NCBI GenBank assembly: GCA_937996795.1
Contig: CALKUH010000010.1
Location: 23,189 to 87,188 of the forward strand
Reading direction: 5' to 3'
Length of the DNA stretch: 64,000 bases
Origin: an uncultured Verrucomicrobiota bacterium
GTDB taxonomy: Bacteria > Verrucomicrobiota > Kiritimatiellia > CAIVKH01
The notes under the pieces were generated by a model. That model searched no databases. It had not been told where the DNA came from and saw nothing but the letters and a program-made list of their open reading frames with translations. Below, piece by piece: positions 1 to 9,257 of this stretch. Position numbers and translations under genes: made by a program. How positions within the stretch are numbered: the stretch's first letter is position 1; every line of letters begins with the position of its first letter.

Positions 1-1664
1 CCGGTGAATACTGCAATTCGCTGTTCAAGGTCATTGCGATTTCCCTGCTGCTGAGCTGGCTGTTCGCCGTCACGGCGACGCCGTTGCTTTGCGTGGATTT
101 CCTCAAGGCGCCGAAACACGCGGGGACATCGGCCGCGCCGGGGCGGATTTCCGGGCTGTACCGCTCGTTCCTGGCGTCCGTGCTCGCGCGCCGCGGCCTC
201 GTGATCGTGGTGATGACGCTTCTGCTCGCGCTGGGCCTGTTCGGGTTCGGCAAGGTCAAGCCGGGCTTCTTCCCGCAGTCCGCGCGCCCGGAGTTCGTCC
301 TGGACTACTGGCTGCCCCAGGGCACGCACATCCAGCGCACGCTGGCCGACACGGAGCGGCTGGAGCGCTTCGTGATGGAGCTCGACGGCGTGGAGAAGGT
401 GTCCACCTGGGTGGGCCGCGGCGCGATTCGCTTCATGCTGGTCTATTCGCCGGAGGACGCGAACTCCGCCTACGCGCAGTTGCTGATCACCGTGCGCGAC
501 CACCGGATGATCGACGCGTTGACGGAAAAGATTCGCGCCGAACTCGACGCCCACTATCTCGATGCGCAATACAAACTTTGGAAGTTCGTGCTCGGCCCCG
601 GCGGCGGCAGTGCGATTGAGGCGCGCTTCGCCGGTCCCGAGACCGCCGTGCTGCGCGACCTGGTCCGGCAGGCGTCCGACATCATGCACGCGCACACCAA
701 CGCGGCGAACATCAAGAATGACTGGCGCCAGCCGGTGCCGGTGGTGCACGCGGTATTGCGGTCCGAGGTCGCCGCGCAGGTCGGGATCACCCGGCCCGAG
801 GTTGCCGCCGCCCTGGAGGTTGCGGCCGAGGGCCGTCGCGTCGGGGTCTATCGCGAGGGCGATGACGTGCTCGGCATCGTCGCGCGCCTGCCCGCCGGCG
901 AGGGCAACGATGTCGAGCAACTCGACCAGATCACCGTCACGAGCCGCGCGACGGGCCGCAACGTGCCTGTCGGCCAGCTCATTGGCGGATGGGAAACGCA
1001 CTGGGAAAATCCGCTCATCCTGCGACGGGACCGCGAGCGCACGATGACGGCGCAATGCGACGCGGCGTCCGGTCCGAGCGCCAAGCTTTACGCGGCGCTG
1101 CGTCCGGCCATCGAGGCGATCCCGCTTCCCGAAGGCTACCGGCTGGAGTGGGGCGGCGATTACGAAAAATCCACCAACGCCAACGCGGGGATCGCCGGCA
1201 CGATGCCGATCACCTTCCTGATCATGGTGGTGCTGATCGTCATGATGTTCAACGCGATCCGCCAGCCGGTCATCATCTTCCTCACCGTCCCGCTCGCCGT
1301 GATCGGCGTGGCCGCCGGCCTGCTCGCGACCGGCGTCGCCTTCGATTTCATGGCCACGCTTGGGTTCCTGAGTCTCGCGGGCATGTTGATCAAGAACTCC
1401 GTCGTGCTCATCGACCAGATGGACCTGGAGATGAAGAGTGGAAAGCGTCCGCTCGACGCGATCCTCGACTCCACGCTCGACCGCACGCGGCCCGTGGTGC
1501 TTGGCGCGCTGACGACGGTGCTCGGCCTGTTCCCGCTGCTGGGCGACGTGTTTTTCAAGGGGCTTGCCGTGGTCATCATGTTCGGCCTTTCGTTCGCCGC
1601 AGTGCTGACCCTGGTGGTGGTTCCGGTGCTCTATGCCCTGTTCTTCAAGGTGTCCAAGCGATGA
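1..1664 (+). CDS. RND efflux transporter permease (HAE1/AcrB type), C-terminal part, cut by window edge
   Basis: Inner-membrane proton-driven efflux pump subunit. The reading frame is open from base 3, so the gene begins outside the window. About 554 residues are visible, the second half of a protein usually near 1,030 residues. Visible order: the end of one TM helix, a TM segment (VIVVMTLLLALGLFGF), a large periplasmic porter/docking loop, then a cluster of TM helices containing the conserved GMLIKNSVVLIDQ segment typical of the RND C-terminal half. The TGA stop overlaps the ATG of the next gene (ATGA), so translation is probably coupled to the outer-membrane partner. The exported substrate cannot be told from this part. 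Confidence 0.93.
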   Translation, partial: GEYCNSLFKVIAISLLLSWLFAVTATPLLCVDFLKAPKHAGTSAAPGRISGLYRSFLASVLARRGLVIVVMTLLLALGLFGFGKVKPGFFPQSARPEFVLDYWLPQGTHIQRTLADTERLERFVMELDGVEKVSTWVGRGAIRFMLVYSPEDANSAYAQLLITVRDHRMIDALTEKIRAELDAHYLDAQYKLWKFVLGPGGGSAIEARFAGPETAVLRDLVRQASDIMHAHTNAANIKNDWRQPVPVVHAVLRSEVAAQVGITRPEVAAALEVAAEGRRVGVYREGDDVLGIVARLPAGEGNDVEQLDQITVTSRATGRNVPVGQLIGGWETHWENPLILRRDRERTMTAQCDAASGPSAKLYAALRPAIEAIPLPEGYRLEWGGDYEKSTNANAGIAGTMPITFLIMVVLIVMMFNAIRQPVIIFLTVPLAVIGVAAGLLATGVAFDFMATLGFLSLAGMLIKNSVVLIDQMDLEMKSGKRPLDAILDSTLDRTRPVVLGALTTVLGLFPLLGDVFFKGLAVVIMFGLSFAAVLTLVVVPVLYALFFKVSKR

Positions 1665-3058
1665 AATGCATCCGTTCAATCACAGCGCTCGCGCTGCTCG
1701 TCGTGTATGCCGGTTGCGCGCGGCTCGCGGGACCGGCCTACGAGCGGCCCGACGTGCGGGCGGCGTCCGGCTGGACGGCGCCGTCCAGCAATGACGTTGC
1801 CACGCTGAAGCCCGACTGGTGGAACGCCTTTGGCGATCCGACCCTGTCGAGTCTGGTGCGGCAGGCGCTGGCCGGGAACTATGACCTGCGCGTCGCCGCG
1901 GGCCGTGTGACCCGGGCCGAGGCGCTGGCGGGCGTCGCCGCGAGCCGGCGCCTGCCCTCGTTTGGCTTGAGCGCGGGCGCCACGTTTGGCCGGCAGGACC
2001 TCGGATCCGGTTCCAGCGCGAGCACGGAGAGCTACGATCTCGGCGCGGGTCTGACTTGGGAGCTCGACCTCTGGGGCAAACTGAAAAAGGGCGAGGCCGC
2101 GGCGGATGCCGAGGTGCGCGCGTCGGGCGCGGATTGGCGCGCGGCCTATCTCGTCGTGGCGAGCCAGGTGGCGGGCCAGTATTTCCGGCTGCGCCAGCTG
2201 GATGAGCTGGCGACGCTGTACGAACGATTCATCGCCGGGGGTGAACGCATCCTGTCCTTCTACGAGGCGCGCGCCGAGGAAAACATCGTGTCGATCGACG
2301 CCGTCTTGCGGCAGCGCGCGGAACTGCGCCGGCTGGAGCGCGAGTGGCAGGAACTCAAACGCGAACGCGCCACGATCGAAAATGGACTCGCCGCGCTGCT
2401 GGGTTTGCCCGCGGGCGAGTTGAAGGTCGCACCCATGCGCGAGGGCGAACGCCTCTCCGCCGCGCCGGTTCCCGCCGGTTTGCCGGCCGATCTGCTGGAT
2501 CGCAGGCCCGATATCCTCGCGGCGGAATACCGCGTGCTCGCCGCGTACAATTTGACCGGACAGGCCCGGCTCGACCGGTTGCCCAGCATCGCGCTCACCG
2601 GGCGTGGCGGCAGTTCCAGCGACTCGCTGGGCGGTTTGTTGAGCCAGTGGCTGTTGGGCGGCGGACCCTCCATCAACATCCCCCTTCTGGACCCCTCCAA
2701 AAAACGCCAGGTTGCCGTGCGCGAAGCCGAGGCCGCGATTGCATCCGACCAATATCGCGCCACCGTCATCAAGGCGTTCCAGGAGGTCGAAAACACCCTT
2801 GTTTCCCTCGCCAGCCGGCGCGAGCAAGCGGTGTCCGCCGACGCCGCGCTGCGCGACCTGCGCAAGGCCCAGACCATCAACCAGGCGCAGTTCGAGGAGG
2901 GCCTGCTGTCCCAGCTGCAGGTCCTGGAGGCCGAGCGCAGCCTGTTGCAGAGCGAGCAGGTCGCGCTCGATGTGCAGTACCGCCTGCTGAACGAAACCGT
3001 GACGCTCTACAAGGCGCTCGGCGGCGGCTGGCCGCCGGAGACCCCAGGCGCGGAATAG
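1661..3058 (+). CDS. TolC/NodT-family outer-membrane efflux lipoprotein
   Basis: Outer-membrane channel of a tripartite RND pump, 465 residues. The N-terminus is a lipoprotein signal (hydrophobic stretch ending in YAGC), so Cys19 would be lipidated. Two OEP repeats follow, with the usual DWWNAFGDPTLSSLV opening, long amphipathic helices and a repeat of that pattern in the second half (YRVLAAYNLTGQARLDRLPSIALTG). The start is the ATG overlapping the permease stop; any longer frame upstream would run antisense-like through the permease gene. Being coupled to the permease, it is its likely dedicated exit duct. Confidence 0.93.
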   Translation: MKCIRSITALALLVVYAGCARLAGPAYERPDVRAASGWTAPSSNDVATLKPDWWNAFGDPTLSSLVRQALAGNYDLRVAAGRVTRAEALAGVAASRRLPSFGLSAGATFGRQDLGSGSSASTESYDLGAGLTWELDLWGKLKKGEAAADAEVRASGADWRAAYLVVASQVAGQYFRLRQLDELATLYERFIAGGERILSFYEARAEENIVSIDAVLRQRAELRRLEREWQELKRERATIENGLAALLGLPAGELKVAPMREGERLSAAPVPAGLPADLLDRRPDILAAEYRVLAAYNLTGQARLDRLPSIALTGRGGSSSDSLGGLLSQWLLGGGPSINIPLLDPSKKRQVAVREAEAAIASDQYRATVIKAFQEVENTLVSLASRREQAVSADAALRDLRKAQTINQAQFEEGLLSQLQVLEAERSLLQSEQVALDVQYRLLNETVTLYKALGGGWPPETPGAE

Positions 3059-3076
3059 GCGTTCGCATCGACTCCC

Positions 3077-3733
3077 ATGTGGCTGGCCCGCCATCTCGAC
3101 ACGTCCGATGCCCTGGCTGAAATCCTTTTCGGCCTGATCATGGTCCTCACGTTCACCCTGGCCGCGGGCTTTGTGGCGTCGGAGGGCGCGGCAGGGGTTC
3201 GCGAAATCCTGACCGCCGCCATCGGGTGCAACCTGGCCTGGGGACTCATCGATGCCGCGATGTATGTGATGAGTTCGGCCATGCACCGGGGCCGCCGCAG
3301 GCGTTTTGCCGCCGCCATCCGGGCTGCGCCCGACGAAGCCGCGCGCATGCGTGTGGTGGAGGCGGAAATTGGCGACGATCTGGGCTCGCTGCCCAACCCG
3401 GCGGAGCGCGAGGCCTTGTTCAACTCCATTGCTCGCATCGCGCAAAATGCCCGCGCGACGCCGCTGCGCCTGGCGCGCACCGACTGGATGGGCGCGTGGA
3501 ACTGCTTTTATCTCGTGGCGGGCACCACGATTCCGGCCATCCTGCCGTTCCTCATCATTCGCGATGACCCGTTTCTGGCGCTGCGTGTTTCGAACCATGT
3601 GCTCGCCCTGCTGCTCTTCGCCGTCGGTTTCATCTGGGCCCGGGAGACCGGCTTGCGGCCCTGGCGCGCCGCCTTCGTTTTCCTTCTCGCCAGTCTGGCC
3701 CTCGTGTATGTTGCCATCGCGCTGGGCGGCTGA
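3077..3733 (+). CDS. VIT1/CCC1-like integral membrane protein
   Basis: 218 residues with about five hydrophobic segments: roughly 13-35, 42-66, 150-172, 178-197 and 202-217. An acidic/basic cytoplasmic stretch lies between TM2 and TM3. The first segment (EILFGLIMVLTFTLA) and second (GCNLAWGLIDAAMYVMSS) resemble the VIT1/CCC1 iron/manganese transporter fold. That family keeps a Glu-rich metal-binding helix pair in the loop; here only a few acidic residues are present (EAEIGDDLG), so transport of metal is uncertain. It follows the efflux genes by 18 bp and may be co-transcribed. Confidence 0.6.
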   Translation: MWLARHLDTSDALAEILFGLIMVLTFTLAAGFVASEGAAGVREILTAAIGCNLAWGLIDAAMYVMSSAMHRGRRRRFAAAIRAAPDEAARMRVVEAEIGDDLGSLPNPAEREALFNSIARIAQNARATPLRLARTDWMGAWNCFYLVAGTTIPAILPFLIIRDDPFLALRVSNHVLALLLFAVGFIWARETGLRPWRAAFVFLLASLALVYVAIALGG

Positions 3734-3758
3734 CCCCGGTGCGCCAACAGGAATACTC

Positions 3759-4559
3759 ATGAACCCTTACGCACGTCTTCCTTTTCCGCTGCTTCTTGTG
3801 GTCCTCGCTGCGGCCTTCACTGTTTCCTGCGCGTTGCCTTCCGCGATGCGCGGGACACCGCCGCTGCGCGTGGGGCTTGCGCCGGACCTTCCGCCGCTGG
3901 CGTTCATGCAGGACGGGCGGATGGCGGGACTTGAACTGGAACTGGCGCGGGATCTCGCGCAGGCGCTGGGCCGCCCGGTCGAGGTGTCTGGCATGCCCTG
4001 GAAGGAACTGCTGCGCGCGCTGGAGGAACGCCGGATCGATGTCGTCATGGGCGGCATCACCATTACCGAGGAGCGCCGTACCCTGGTGGCGTTCACGCAG
4101 CCGGTCCTGGAGAGCGGTCTGCTGGCGATGATCCGGGCCGGCGACCTGGAGACCCTGAAGGACCCCGCCGCCCTGCACGAGCGCGGCGGGCAGCTCGGTG
4201 TCATGCCGGGCACGACGAGCGATGCCTTCGTGCAGCGCGAGTTTCGGAAAGGCCGGCGGGTAGCGGTGGCGCGCGCGGAGGATGCGCCCATCCTGTTGCA
4301 GCGGCGTTCCATCGATGCGTTCGTGCATGACCTTCCCGCCCTCGTCTGGCTGCACGGGCGCAATGCGGCCGATACCGCGCTCATCCCGGAACTCCTGCAT
4401 CGGGAACAGATCGCATGGGCCCTGCGGCGGGACGACGCGGCGTTGCGGGAGGAGATTGACGCCGTGCTGAGCCGGTGGAAGCAGGATGGCACACTGGATG
4501 TGGCCATCCACCGTTGGTTGCCTTATTACGCGAAACTTGTGGATCGTAAATCGCCTTGA
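3759..4559 (+). CDS. Periplasmic solute-binding lipoprotein, amino-acid ABC type (SBP_bac_3)
   Basis: 266 residues. A hydrophobic leader ends in a lipobox-like TVSC, suggesting an outer- or inner-membrane-anchored lipoprotein. The mature part has the family-3 binding-protein layout: LRVGLAPDLPPLAFMQDGRMAG near the N-terminus, ELELARDLAQALG, and DVVMGGITITEERR in the hinge. The last is the usual signature of polar amino-acid binding proteins. No ABC permease or ATPase is adjacent, so it may serve a distant transporter or act as a sensor. The start is the first ATG after the previous gene; a longer in-frame extension overlaps the VIT-like gene and is not credible. Confidence 0.85.
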   Translation: MNPYARLPFPLLLVVLAAAFTVSCALPSAMRGTPPLRVGLAPDLPPLAFMQDGRMAGLELELARDLAQALGRPVEVSGMPWKELLRALEERRIDVVMGGITITEERRTLVAFTQPVLESGLLAMIRAGDLETLKDPAALHERGGQLGVMPGTTSDAFVQREFRKGRRVAVARAEDAPILLQRRSIDAFVHDLPALVWLHGRNAADTALIPELLHREQIAWALRRDDAALREEIDAVLSRWKQDGTLDVAIHRWLPYYAKLVDRKSP

Positions 4560-4572
4560 TGGAAATGGCCCC

Positions 4573-5475
4573 ATGAACGACGCCAAAGCGTGGAAGCTCG
4601 CCTATCGGTTCGCGAAACCCTACCGCGTGGACGACGGAGACCGCTTCCGCCTGAAGGACTACGATCCGGGCGACACGGGAGAATTTACGAAGGAGGACAA
4701 ACCGCACGCGAAGGAGGCGCTGGAAAAGGGCGTGGCCTGCCTTGCGGATTTGCAGGACCGGCTCTATGCGCAGGACAAATGGTCGGTGCTGCTGATTTTC
4801 CAGGCGATGGATGCGGCGGGCAAGGACGGCGTCATCAAGCACGTGATGTCGGGGATCAACCCGCAGGGCTGCCAGGTCTTTTCATTCAAGTCGCCGTCAG
4901 CGGAGGAACTGGACCACGACTTCCTGTGGCGCTGCCAGAAGCGGCTGCCGGAGCGCGGTCGCATCGGCATCTTCAACCGGTCGTATTACGAGGAGACGCT
5001 CGTGGTCCGCGTGCATCCGGAATTGCTGGCGCACCAGAAGCTTCCGCCGGAGCTGGTCGGGAAGCATATCTGGAAGGAGCGGTTCCAGGACATCCGCTCG
5101 TTTGAGCGCCATCTCGCCCGCAACGGGACGATCGTGCGGAAGTTTTTCCTGAACGTCTCGAAGGGCGAGCAGAAGAAGCGGTTCCTCGAGCGCATCGATA
5201 CGCCGGAGAAAAACTGGAAATTCTCGTCCGCGGACGTAAAGGAGCGCGGGTTTTGGAAGCAGTACATGGCGGCCTACGAGGACATGATCCGCCACACCGC
5301 GACGCCCGAATCCCCATGGTACGTCGTGCCCGCCGACAACAAGTGGTACACCCGCATCGTCGTCGCCGCCGCCGTGATCGAGGCCCTGTCGTCGCTGAAA
5401 CTGACCTATCCCGAAATCGGCGCCGCCCAGCGCCGTGAACTCGCCGCCGCCAAACGCGCCTTGCTCGCCGGGTAG
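4573..5475 (+). CDS. ppk2: Polyphosphate kinase 2 family protein
   Basis: 300 residues, the normal length for single-domain PPK2. PPK2 enzymes move phosphate between polyphosphate and nucleotides, usually making NTP or NDP from NDP or NMP. Visible landmarks are the Walker A-like region MDAAGKDGVIKHVMSGINPQG-like (residues about 78-98), the Walker B-like FNRSYYEE with its following basic region, and the lid RIDTPEKNWKFSS. The FNRSYYEE form is standard. Class (AMP versus ADP acceptor) cannot be settled by eye. It starts 13 bp after the binding-protein gene. Confidence 0.92.
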   Translation: MNDAKAWKLAYRFAKPYRVDDGDRFRLKDYDPGDTGEFTKEDKPHAKEALEKGVACLADLQDRLYAQDKWSVLLIFQAMDAAGKDGVIKHVMSGINPQGCQVFSFKSPSAEELDHDFLWRCQKRLPERGRIGIFNRSYYEETLVVRVHPELLAHQKLPPELVGKHIWKERFQDIRSFERHLARNGTIVRKFFLNVSKGEQKKRFLERIDTPEKNWKFSSADVKERGFWKQYMAAYEDMIRHTATPESPWYVVPADNKWYTRIVVAAAVIEALSSLKLTYPEIGAAQRRELAAAKRALLAG

Positions 5476-5690
5476 CCGCGCTGGAGTGATTCGCAACCGT
5501 TTCGTCCTGCTCGCGCAACCAGCGGGGCCCTCCACCACAAAATGTCCTGCACTCGGAGGGCACAGGCCCTTGCCGCCCATTGTGCGCAAAGATGAAATTT
5601 TTTGGAGATGCGCAAACGTCCCTCTTCATGGATTGCTGGACGGGGCAAAACGTGTGAGAACGTCCCCAGCCCCATACCAAGGATTTAACC

Positions 5691-7789
5691 ATGCAATTGA
5701 TGTGTGATGCCGTAAGCGTGCTCGGGAGCCGGCACGGCCTGTTGTTGGACCCGGTGGCGCACGCGTGCCGGATCCTCCGGTTCGACAACTTCACCCGCAT
5801 GCCTTCTTTTCCGCTGCGAGCCGGTGCGGTGATCAACGGCAAGGAGTATGTCTTCCCGTTCTGCCCCGATGGCGAACGGTTCGCATTTTTCGACCAGCGG
5901 CTGACGCCCTGTACGAGCCGCTTCATCGCCATCGAGGCCGCGAGCGGCCTCAAGGTCACGCTGACCTTCGCGACGCCCTTCCGCCCGCGCGACGCGGCGT
6001 ATTCGACGACGCCGGTGATCGGCGTCCGCATGACGGTGGAGCGGCTTGGGGGCAATTACCGGTGGACGCGGCTCAGTGTGAAGCCGGAGACGGTCGAGTT
6101 GTTCTTCGAGGTGGCCGGCGGCGACCTGGCGGTTGAACCCCGCGGAGACGACGCGGTGGATGTGGCCTTCACCAGCTGCTCCTCGTTTCCCCGGCAGCGC
6201 GACTTCGGCAAGCCCGGCACGGAGTGGGCGCAGCGCGACCGGATCGTCGCGGTCACCGGCGCGCGCGATGGGCTCCGCTTCACGCGGCGGCTCACCGGCG
6301 CTGACCTTTCCGGATCGCTTGATCTTGCGTGGTGCACGCACAGCGAACCCGTCCTGCAAGTCCACGCCGAACGGTGCCCGTTCAAGTATGCGGCCCGCTT
6401 CGCCGATCTCGACGCCGTGTGCGCGTGGGCTCGCGCGCACACGCCTGGCCTCTTTGCGAACGCCGCGCGGGTGGACGGCCTCATCGGGGCCAACAACCAG
6501 CCGAAGAGCATCAACCAGTTGATGGCCTACACCCTGCACGCCTGGCTCGCCGACACGTGGTGGGTGGAGCGCGGGGACGGACGCGACTGGTTCAGCGTGT
6601 GGGAGGGCAATTGCTATTTCCACTCGACGGTGGATGTCGAGTTCACGCAGGCGCCGTTCTATCTCGCCGTGTGGCCGGAACTGCTCGGCATCGAACTCGA
6701 TTTCTGGCCCGAGTTCTCGAAGGACGGCGCCGTGCTGCTCGGCGAGCGCGGCCGCGGCACGCGCTTCCTGTCCCACGACTGCGGGCAGATGGCGCGCGCC
6801 GACGGGCAGACCTATCCGCACGAAATGGAGGTCGAGGAGACCACCAACTATGTGATCCTGCTGTACGCGCACTGGCGGCGCACCGGCGATGGGAACCTCG
6901 CGCGTTCGAAGCGCGCCGTCGTCGAGCAGTACCTCGCATTCCTCGTCGCGTGCGATACGACGGGGAACGGCGTGCCCGACCGCGGCGTCGCGAACACGAT
7001 CGACGACGCCTCGCCCGCCGTGCAGTACGGCCGCGAACAGGTGTACCTCGCCGTGAAGACGCTGGCCGCCTTCCGCTGCGGCGCGGAACTCCTCCGCTTC
7101 TACGGCGATGGGGCGGGCGCCGCGGACTACACGCGCCGGGCCGATGCCATTCTCGCCGTGATCGAGGAGAAGGGGTGGAACCGCGACCACTATGTCACGC
7201 TGCTCGACAAGAGCGCGGAAGGCGTCGTGAATCCCTGGAGTGGCCAGCCGCTGAATGTGGACGAGGTGCCCGGCTGGGACGCCTGCCACATCTTCACCGA
7301 AAACGCCCAGGCCGTGCTCGACCTCGTGGGGCTCGACCTCGGCCTTGATCCGGAGCGCGTCAAAACCGATCTGTGCACGGCGGCGGAGCGCTGCCTGCAG
7401 GAATACGGTTGCTCCCCACGGATTTCAACAGCACCCGCCCCGACGGCGCCGTCCTCGAGGGCATGGTGGGGGTGGGCGGCAATCCCGGCTGGATCTCCAT
7501 GAACATGCTGCGCGACATCGCCGCGGCGTACCGGGGCATTGACCTGCGCGCGTTGTCCGAGCGGTACTGGCAGTGGCAGGTGACAACGAATACGCAGCAG
7601 GCGGCGCTGTTCTTCGAGACCTTTGGCGGCAACAACCTCTGCTTCTATCCGCGCGGGGTGGCGATCTGGGGCCTGTTCGACGCCCTGGCCGGGCGCGTCA
7701 TCGACCGGGTCGCGGGCGTGGATCGCAGCGTGCCGGCCCTTCCCGGCGTCCGCGTCCCGCGCCTCATCGACGCGCCCTGGGGTCCGTGA
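5691..7789 (+). CDS. GH52-like (alpha/alpha)6-barrel glycosidase, interrupted by a frameshift near 7410
   Basis: A protein of about 699 residues split between two frames. The first frame runs 5691-7502 and leaves homologous sequence after GC at 7410-7412. The correct continuation (LPTDFNSTRPDGAVLEG to the stop at 7789) is in the frame beginning at 7412, so one base appears to be missing in a C-rich run (tgctcccc). The C-terminal motif FYPRGVAIWGLFDAL, the FLSHDCG segment and the WEGNCYFHSTVD segment recall family 52 beta-xylosidases, though similarity is distant. No signal peptide is evident, so action is probably cytoplasmic on an imported sugar. The divergent MFS sugar porter fits this. The break is either a real mutation or a sequencing error. 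Confidence 0.7.
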
Positions 7790-7799
7790 CGGGCGGGTC

Positions 7800-9182
7800 T
7801 TACATGGACTCCAGTTCGCGGCCCTTGGTTTCCTGCACGAAACGCCAGACGAAGAGGAGCGACAGGGCGGCGCAGCCCGCGTAGACGCCGTAGGAGAGGC
7901 CGAGCCCCAGATGCTGGGCCATGGGTGGGAACGAGGTGGAGACGAGGAAATTGGCCACCCACTGCACCGCGGCGCCGAGCGAGAGCGCCGCCGCGCGGAT
8001 GCGGTTGTTGAACATTTCGCCGAGCAGCACCCAGACCACCGGGCCCCACGAACAGCCGAAGAAAAAGACGTAGAGATTGGCTGCGACGAGGGCGACGCGA
8101 CCCATGCCGGCGGAGAGCGTGGGTGCGCCGGACGCATCCACGGGCGCCGTGCCGAAGCACCACGCCATCAGCGCGAGGTTGACGAGCATGCCGAGCGAAC
8201 CCACCAGCAGCAACGGTTTGCGACCGAGGCGATCCACCAGCGTCATCGCGACCAGTGTGGTGACGATGTTGGTTACGCCGGTGAGCATGGTGACGAACAG
8301 CGCGTTCTGTTCGGTGAAGCCGACGGATTGCCAGAGGGCGCTGCTGTAATAGAAGATCACATTGATGCCGACGAATTGCTGGAAGATGGAGAGCGCCATC
8401 CCGACCCAGACGATCGGCAGGAGGCCCCAGGCCGGCCCGCGCAGGTCGCTGAAGCGCGGTTTGTGGTCGCGCGTGGATTTTTCGCGGATTTCCTCCAGCT
8501 TGTCCCCGGCCGCCTGCGCGCCGAGGATGCGGGACAGCACGCGGCGCGCCTCGTCCGTTCGCCCGATGGCGGCGAGGTAGCGCGGCGATTCCGGAATGAG
8601 CAGCGCGGCGGCGCCGTAGAGCAGGGCGGCCGGCGTCTCCAACCAGAACATCCACTTCCACGCCGCTGCCCCGCCCCAGAAGGGGCTTTCCGCCGAGCCG
8701 GCGGCCCGCACGATGAAATAGTTGGCGAGCAGCGCGACGAAGATGCCGGTCACGATGGCGAGTTGCTGAAGGGATCCGAGCCGTCCGCGCAGGTGCGCGG
8801 GCGAGACTTCGGCGATGTAGGCGGGCGCAACCGCGCTGGCCATGCCGACGCCGATGCCGCCGAGGACGCGCCATAGAATGAAATCCCAAATCGACAGGGG
8901 CAGGCCCGATCCGATGGCGCTCACGGTGAAGAGCGTTGCCGCGACGAGCATCGCCCGGATGCGACCGTGCCGGTCCGACAGCGGTCCCGCAATCAACGCG
9001 CCGACCGCGGAGCCCAGCAGGGCGAGTGAAACCGAAAGACCCACCAGCAACGGTCCCACCTCGAAGTGTGATCGCAGCGCCACCACGGCGCCGTTGATGC
9101 AGGCGGTGTCGTAACCGAAGAGGAACCCGCCCATTGCGGCGGCGGCGGCGATCAGGGCGACGTAGGGTGTGGTGGCCTTCAC
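7800..9182 (-). CDS. MFS sugar:proton symporter (sugar porter family)
   Basis: 460 residues with 12 predicted TM helices. Sugar-porter signatures are all present: GGFLFGYDTACINGA in TM1, DRHGRI between TM2 and TM3, RVLGGIGVGMASAVAPAYIAE in TM4, PESPRYL at the end of TM6, FQQFVGINVIFYYS in TM7 and DRLGRKPLLL between TM8 and TM9. The protein ends with ETKGRELESM. It probably imports a hexose or pentose by proton symport across the inner membrane. It is convergent with the GH52-like glycosidase, ten bases apart, which suggests a common glycan-use role. Confidence 0.93.
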   Translation of the reverse strand: MKATTPYVALIAAAAAMGGFLFGYDTACINGAVVALRSHFEVGPLLVGLSVSLALLGSAVGALIAGPLSDRHGRIRAMLVAATLFTVSAIGSGLPLSIWDFILWRVLGGIGVGMASAVAPAYIAEVSPAHLRGRLGSLQQLAIVTGIFVALLANYFIVRAAGSAESPFWGGAAAWKWMFWLETPAALLYGAAALLIPESPRYLAAIGRTDEARRVLSRILGAQAAGDKLEEIREKSTRDHKPRFSDLRGPAWGLLPIVWVGMALSIFQQFVGINVIFYYSSALWQSVGFTEQNALFVTMLTGVTNIVTTLVAMTLVDRLGRKPLLLVGSLGMLVNLALMAWCFGTAPVDASGAPTLSAGMGRVALVAANLYVFFFGCSWGPVVWVLLGEMFNNRIRAAALSLGAAVQWVANFLVSTSFPPMAQHLGLGLSYGVYAGCAALSLLFVWRFVQETKGRELESM

Positions 9183-9257
9183 ATCAATTCCTCCGGATGC
9201 ACGGCGGGAGTGTCACCGGGGCGGCGCCGGGCGCGCAAGCGCAAAACCGGATCGACG

